From an uncultured Anaerolineales bacterium (GTDB lineage Bacteria; Chloroflexota; Anaerolineae; Anaerolineales; UBA11657): a DNA stretch of 7,808 nt. Location of the stretch: contig CAJWGI010000052.1 of the NCBI GenBank assembly GCA_913031335.1, positions 1-7,808 on the forward strand, in the 5' to 3' direction. A program made the position numbers and the translations under genes. Positions 4,533 to 7,808 of this stretch are shown here, one piece after another. Numbering within the stretch: the stretch's first letter is position 1; every line of letters begins with the position of its first letter. Under the pieces are notes generated by a model that was not told the origin of the DNA, searched no databases, and saw only the letters and a program-made list of their open reading frames with translations.

Positions 4533-5231
4533 ATGGACGCTCGACAAATGCCCAAGACCATCCTGATTGTGGACGATGAGGAGCGCATTGTCTCCCTGCT
4601 GCGCACGTATCTGGAGCAAGCCGGCTTTCGCGCGATCGGCGCGCGCAACGGGCGCCAGGCCCTGTTTGCCGCGCGACATGAGAAGCCCGACTTGATTGTT
4701 CTCGACCTGATGATGCCGGAGATGGACGGATACGATTTCCTGCGATTGCACCGTAAAGAGCGCGAGACGCCTATCATACTGCTCACCGCGCGCGTGGAGG
4801 ACGAAGACAAGGTGCTGGGCTTAGAGCTGGGCGCAGACGATTATGTCACCAAGCCCTTCAGCCCGCGCGTGTTGTTGGCGCGAGTGCGCTCGGTGCTGCG
4901 GCGTGCCGGCCACGCTACGCCCGAACCGGAAGTTTTGCGCGTGGGTGCCCTCATGCTGGACCGCAGCGCTCACCGCACCAGCATAGAAGGAGAACCGGTG
5001 GATTTGACGCCATCCGAGTTCGACCTGCTGGCAGTGCTGATGACAACTCCCGGACGCGCTTTTTCACGTCTGGAATTACTGGACCGCGTACAGGGAACAG
5101 CGTTTGTGGGCTACGAACGTACTATAGACGTGCACATCAAGAACCTGCGCGCCAAAATAGAGACGGACCGCCACGAGCCACAATATATTGAGACTGTCCA
5201 CGGAGTGGGTTACCGCCTGCGGGCGGGTTAA
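4533..5231 (+). CDS. Response regulator, OmpR/PhoB family
   Basis: Transcription factor of a two-component system. From the ATG at 4533 (232 residues) the receiver domain spans about residues 7-122: ILIVDDEERI with the acidic pair, LIVLDLMMPEMDG with the phospho-acceptor Asp, LLTAR with the switch Thr, and VTKPFSP with the conserved Lys. A winged-helix DNA-binding domain follows (about 135-230), with LTPSEFDLLAVL, the recognition-helix region around RTIDVHIKNLRAKI, and the closing wing ETVHGVGYRL. All phosphorylation residues are intact. The start is uncertain: the frame extends to GTG 4485, and ATG 4548 (MPKTILIVDD) would also give a whole domain; none has a strong Shine-Dalgarno motif. The 4533 start leaves no overlap with the candidate microprotein. 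The kinase gene begins 36 bp downstream, and tandem 11-bp repeats upstream of the operon are its likely site. Confidence 0.93.
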   Translation: MDARQMPKTILIVDDEERIVSLLRTYLEQAGFRAIGARNGRQALFAARHEKPDLIVLDLMMPEMDGYDFLRLHRKERETPIILLTARVEDEDKVLGLELGADDYVTKPFSPRVLLARVRSVLRRAGHATPEPEVLRVGALMLDRSAHRTSIEGEPVDLTPSEFDLLAVLMTTPGRAFSRLELLDRVQGTAFVGYERTIDVHIKNLRAKIETDRHEPQYIETVHGVGYRLRAG

Positions 5232-5267
5232 GCGCATTCGCCCCTCCGCAACCATGAACCGCTCACC

Positions 5268-5894
5268 ATGACGCACTCACTCGCCTTCCGCATTACGGCC
5301 GCCATCCTCGCGGTTAGCCTCGCAAGCACAGCGCTGGTGGCCATTGTCTCCAGCCGGTTTATGGCACGCGAATTTGGTTTTTTTATGTTCCAGCGCAACC
5401 ACCAGGATACCGCACTCCGTCTGGCCGACCACTATCGCCTGCACGGCGATTGGCCCGAGAACCCGCCCGCGTTAATGGCCGAGTGGTTGACGGGCCCGGC
5501 GCGCATGGTTGCCATGGGGTTGGCAGATGCCGATGGCTGGGTAATTGTTGAGGCTGGTCGTTTTCGGCCCGGGATGACGGTTCCAGAGAATATCCGCGCT
5601 CGTGGCACTGCGATTGAAGTAGATGGCGAAATGGTCGGCACCCTCTTTACAAGTGCGCCATCGCCTCCCCCCATTGGCAATCCGGCTGCTCTCGCGTTCC
5701 TGGGGCGCGTTAATCGTGCCATGGCGCTGCTAGCCGGCGGAGTGGTGCTTGCCGCAATTGCGCTGGGCTGGATGCTCTCGCGTCCACTCACGCGGCCATT
5801 GCGCGAACTCACCACAGCCGCTGGCGCCATCGCATCCGGTAATCTCGCCCAGAGAAGGTCTCGGTTCCGCAGCAGCGCGAACTGGGTGCGCTAG
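5268..5894 (+). CDS. Sensor histidine kinase, N-terminal sensor and HAMP part (frame broken)
   Basis: N-terminal half of a membrane sensor kinase. Residues 9-29 form the first transmembrane helix, 30-149 an extracytoplasmic sensing region of no recognised family, 150-170 the second helix (AMALLAGGVVLAAIALGWML), and SRPLTRPLRELTTAAGAIASGNLAQR (171-196, shown here as the start of HAMP) leads into the linker. After Arg196 the frame degenerates into RSRFRSSANWVR and stops at TAG 5892-5894, while the continuation (VSVPQQRELGALAAAFNRM) is found in another frame. Skipping two bases (AG, 5856-5857) restores a normal HAMP spacing. The start has no clear Shine-Dalgarno motif. It lies 36 bp after the response regulator. 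On its own this half could sense but not signal by phosphorylation. Confidence 0.85.
   Translation: MTHSLAFRITAAILAVSLASTALVAIVSSRFMAREFGFFMFQRNHQDTALRLADHYRLHGDWPENPPALMAEWLTGPARMVAMGLADADGWVIVEAGRFRPGMTVPENIRARGTAIEVDGEMVGTLFTSAPSPPPIGNPAALAFLGRVNRAMALLAGGVVLAAIALGWMLSRPLTRPLRELTTAAGAIASGNLAQRRSRFRSSANWVR
5853..5861 (+). other. Frameshift site in the histidine kinase
   Basis: In AGAAGGTCT the reading frame of the sensor half meets that of the kinase half. Frame one gives ...GNLAQR then RSRF; the other frame gives VSVPQQRELG, the expected end of HAMP. Two extra bases or one missing base would explain it; removal of AG gives the family spacing QR-V-x-V-x-x-x-x-E-L-G. The AG-rich context (CAGAGAAGG) favours slippage. 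It does not fit a canonical X XXY YYZ programmed -1 heptamer. Confidence 0.75.
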
Positions 5895-5911
5895 CGGCCG
5901 CATTCAACCGC

Positions 5912-6619
5912 ATGAGCACCGATCTCGCCGATAGTCGCGATCGGCGTCAAAAGCTGACTGCTGACATCGCCCATGAACTGCGCACTCCGCTCAGCGTGAT
6001 ACTTGGACATACAGAGGCAATGCGCGACAGCATCGTCACGCCCGGCCCGGAGGCGCTAGCGCTGGTGCACGATGAAGCCCTGCGCCTGAACCGCATGGTG
6101 ACCGATATGCGCACGCTCTCGCTGGCCGAAGCCGGGGAATTACACCTCGAACGCGAAGCCACACCGCCCGCGCAGCTGCTGCAACGCGCCGTAAGCGCAC
6201 ACGCGCCCCGCGCCGCAGAAAAGGAAATCTCGCTGACTTTGCAGAGGAGCGAGCGCCTTCCCAACATCGAGGTGGACGCCGACCGCATTATGCAGGTGCT
6301 GCATAATCTGCTGGAAAACGCACTCCGGCACACGCCCACGGGCGGAAACGTGACTGTCTGCGCCGACACTCTTAACGCACGCACAGTGCGCATTGTCGTG
6401 AACGACAGCGGACCCGGCATCGCCCCCGAGGAACTACCCCATCTCTTTGAACGCTTTTATCGCGGCGATAAGGCCCGCGCGCGCCGCAAGCACGGCGGAT
6501 CAGGTCTGGGACTGGCTATCGCGCGTTCACTAATGCAGGCGCATGGAGGCGAAATCGGCGTAGAGAGTCAGCCTGGACACGGCACGACATTCGCGATAAC
6601 GCTCCCGACCGGCGCATAA
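5912..6619 (+). CDS. Sensor histidine kinase, catalytic half (HisKA and HATPase_c)
   Basis: Second half of the same kinase; its frame is open from before the break at 5855-5858 and covers the HAMP end (ELGALAAAFNRM) and the catalytic core. Counting from ATG 5912 (235 residues): H-box DIAHELRTPLSVI (18-30) with phospho-acceptor His21; N-box LHNLLENALRHT (130-141); G1 box NDSGPGI (164-170); F-box LFERFYRGD (178-186); G2 box GGSGLGLAIARS (195-206); and the final strand TTFAITLP. All catalytic residues are present, so the core shows no decay. The ATG lies 17 bases after the TAG of the first half, so termination-reinitiation could yield a soluble kinase, but no Shine-Dalgarno motif is seen. It resembles BaeS/PhoR-type HAMP kinases. 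Joined in frame the protein would be about 449 residues, a normal length. It is convergent with guaB. Confidence 0.9.
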   Translation: MSTDLADSRDRRQKLTADIAHELRTPLSVILGHTEAMRDSIVTPGPEALALVHDEALRLNRMVTDMRTLSLAEAGELHLEREATPPAQLLQRAVSAHAPRAAEKEISLTLQRSERLPNIEVDADRIMQVLHNLLENALRHTPTGGNVTVCADTLNARTVRIVVNDSGPGIAPEELPHLFERFYRGDKARARRKHGGSGLGLAIARSLMQAHGGEIGVESQPGHGTTFAITLPTGA

Positions 6620-6646
6620 GCTCCACAGCACGAATTCGCAGCGGGT

Positions 6647-7808
6647 CTAGAAGCGCGCGGACACCTGGTAATTGGGGGGTTCTTTGGTGATGTGCACGTC
6701 GTGAGGGTGGCTCTCAATCAGGCCAGCGCCGCTCACGCGCACCAGCCGCACGCCGGTGCGTAACTCTTCAAGGGTTCCCGCGCCGGCGTAGCCCATGCCG
6801 GCGCGTAGCCCTCCAACCATTTGAAAGATATACTCGCTTAGCGGGCCTTTGAAAGGAACCCTGCCTTCGATTCCCTCTGGCACCAGTTTTCCGCCTCCCT
6901 GCCCGTTGGCATAGCGGTCACGGCCATAGCCCCGCATGGCGCCCACACTACCCATGCCCCGATACTCCTTGAAAAGACGGCCTTCGTACAGCACTTCCTC
7001 GCCAGGAGATTCTTTCAATCCAGCCAGCATCCCGCCCAGCATAACGGCGTCCGCACCGGCGGCTATGGCTTTCACGATGTCGCCGCTATACTTCACGCCC
7101 CCATCGGCAATGACGCCGGTGTCCTTTCCCCTCGCCGCCTGCGCGCACTCGTGAATGGCGGTCATTTGCGGCATGCCTGCACCGGATATCACTCGGGTGG
7201 TGCAAATAGAACCCGCGCCCACCCCGACCTTTATCACATCCGCACCGGCACCAATCAACCTCTCTGCGCCCGCAGCAGTGACTACGTTCCCCGCAATCAC
7301 CGGAAGCTGCGGCCACCCGGCCTTCACGCGGTAAATCGCTTGAATGACGCCTGTAGAATCACCGTGCGCGGTATCAATCGTGACCGTGTCGACGCCAGCG
7401 TCCAGCAGGCCCTGAACCCGTCCCTCTAGATCCACCCCCACCCCCACCGCCGCGCCAACCAGCAGCCGTCCGCGTCCATCGGTGGCGGTACGCGGAAAAT
7501 CACGTTTCTTTTGAATATCCTTGACGGTGATCAAACCCTTGAGCCGCCCGCTCGAATCCACCAGCGGCAACTTCTCGATTCGGTTCTGCTGCAGGATGCG
7601 TTGCGCTTGCTCAAGCGTGGTGTCAACAGTCGCAGTCACCAGTTTCTCGGTAGTCATGAACTCACTCACCGGCCGCGCAAAGTCGCTCGTTTCTACGAAA
7701 CGCACGTCACGGTTCGTGAGAATCCCGACCAGTACGCCCAGCTTGCCATCTTCGGTGATGGGTACACCACTGATGTGATACCGACTCATAACCGCCTCCG
7801 CTTCGGCA
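6647..7808 (-). CDS. guaB: IMP dehydrogenase, N-terminus cut by the window edge
   Basis: Oxidises IMP to XMP with NAD+, the committed step of guanine nucleotide synthesis. The minus-strand frame runs from beyond 7808 to TAG at 6649-6647. The Met codon at 7789 is internal ([16 protein letters not shown]); roughly the first hundred residues, including the FDDVLL region, are outside the window. Counting from that Met, two CBS domains lie at about 1-95 ([33 protein letters not shown]). The TIM barrel follows, with IDTAHG (138-143), VIAGNV (164-169), the catalytic loop GAGSICTTR (191-199) with the active Cys196, IADGG (227-231), the substrate-binding YRGMGS (276-281), the flap DRY (291-293, Arg-Tyr dyad) and [10 protein letters not shown] (327-336). 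The CBS domains usually regulate the enzyme through purine nucleotides. All key residues in view are intact. It is convergent with the kinase; the 27-bp gap shows no clear terminator. Confidence 0.97.
   Translation of the reverse strand, partial: AEAEAVMSRYHISGVPITEDGKLGVLVGILTNRDVRFVETSDFARPVSEFMTTEKLVTATVDTTLEQAQRILQQNRIEKLPLVDSSGRLKGLITVKDIQKKRDFPRTATDGRGRLLVGAAVGVGVDLEGRVQGLLDAGVDTVTIDTAHGDSTGVIQAIYRVKAGWPQLPVIAGNVVTAAGAERLIGAGADVIKVGVGAGSICTTRVISGAGMPQMTAIHECAQAARGKDTGVIADGGVKYSGDIVKAIAAGADAVMLGGMLAGLKESPGEEVLYEGRLFKEYRGMGSVGAMRGYGRDRYANGQGGGKLVPEGIEGRVPFKGPLSEYIFQMVGGLRAGMGYAGAGTLEELRTGVRLVRVSGAGLIESHPHDVHITKEPPNYQVSARF

Noticed and set aside
4047..4751. Long minus-strand frame of 234 codons opposite the small membrane protein and the response regulator start
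   Set aside because: It lies antisense to well-supported coding sequence and the operator region, its translation is a patchwork without domain pattern, and GC-rich codon bias on the plus strand explains the open frame.
5254..5271. Five-codon frame MNRSP overlapping the kinase ATG as ATGA
   Set aside because: Too short to judge and without a ribosome binding site; most likely chance.
5850..5860. Programmed ribosomal frameshifting as the cause of the split kinase
   Set aside because: No X XXY YYZ slippery heptamer and no obvious stimulatory stem or internal Shine-Dalgarno element at the junction; a plain indel is simpler.
5947..6420. Minus-strand frame of 157 codons opposite the kinase catalytic half
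   Set aside because: Shadow of the HisKA/HATPase coding sequence; Ser/Arg/Ala-rich translation with no recognisable features.
1..7808. CRISPR array, insertion sequence, tRNA/rRNA gene or prophage material
   Set aside because: No regularly spaced repeats beyond the 11-bp units, no transposase or integrase frame, no inverted-repeat ends and no tRNA-like cloverleaf were seen.

Overview
The window is GC-rich, gene-dense bacterial DNA. The combination of genes points to Chloroflexota (Anaerolineae-like) with moderate confidence: an archaeal-type cofactor-independent phosphoglycerate mutase in an otherwise bacterial context, a TIGR01906/DUF1461 membrane protein, a short Trp-Cys-Ala-Asp-Cys mycoredoxin-like glutaredoxin, and an OmpR-type two-component system. 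This is inference from gene families; no rRNA or other phylogenetic marker is present.

Layout. (1) 1-506 minus: thymidine kinase (tdk), its 3' end cut by the window edge. (2) 507-665: a divergent control region with two exact TATAAT boxes pointing in opposite directions and a strong intrinsic terminator just upstream of the next start codon. (3) 666-1874 plus: archaeal-type phosphoglycerate mutase (apgM), whose stop codon overlaps the stop of the convergent gene. (4) 1871-2533 minus: TIGR01906/DUF1461 multi-pass membrane protein. (5) 2534-2897: no intact gene; it holds what looks like a decayed C-terminal piece of an NAD(P)H-hydrate epimerase domain (nnrE/YjeF_N), then a TATAAT box and a hairpin leader. 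(6) 2898-3170 plus: glutaredoxin/mycoredoxin-like protein. (7) 3198-3979 minus: a small unknown ORF coupled by an ATGA overlap to a class I SAM-dependent methyltransferase. (8) 4022-6619 plus: a probable signalling operon made of a promoter with four tandem 11-bp units, a 98-aa Met/His/Gly-rich two-helix membrane protein, a possible 29-aa membrane microprotein, an OmpR/PhoB-type response regulator and a BaeS/HAMP-type sensor histidine kinase split by a frameshift. (9) 6647-7808 minus: IMP dehydrogenase (guaB), its N-terminus outside the window.

How the genes relate. tdk (dTMP salvage) and guaB (first committed step of GMP synthesis) are nucleotide-metabolism housekeeping genes, and apgM is the glycolytic 3PG/2PG interconversion enzyme. 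The most coherent module is 4022-6619: the 11-bp-spaced repeats upstream of the small membrane protein have the geometry of an OmpR/PhoB-family operator, and such a regulator is encoded about 0.5 kb downstream, so autoregulation is the simplest reading. The kinase reading frame is broken inside the HAMP linker while all catalytic boxes downstream are intact, so it is either a recent lesion, a sequencing or assembly error, or a kinase made as two polypeptides.

I did not find a defence system, CRISPR array, insertion sequence, tRNA or rRNA. The points most worth checking are the tandem-repeat operator with its small membrane protein, the split kinase, the terminator placed between promoter and start of apgM, and the nnrE remnant.
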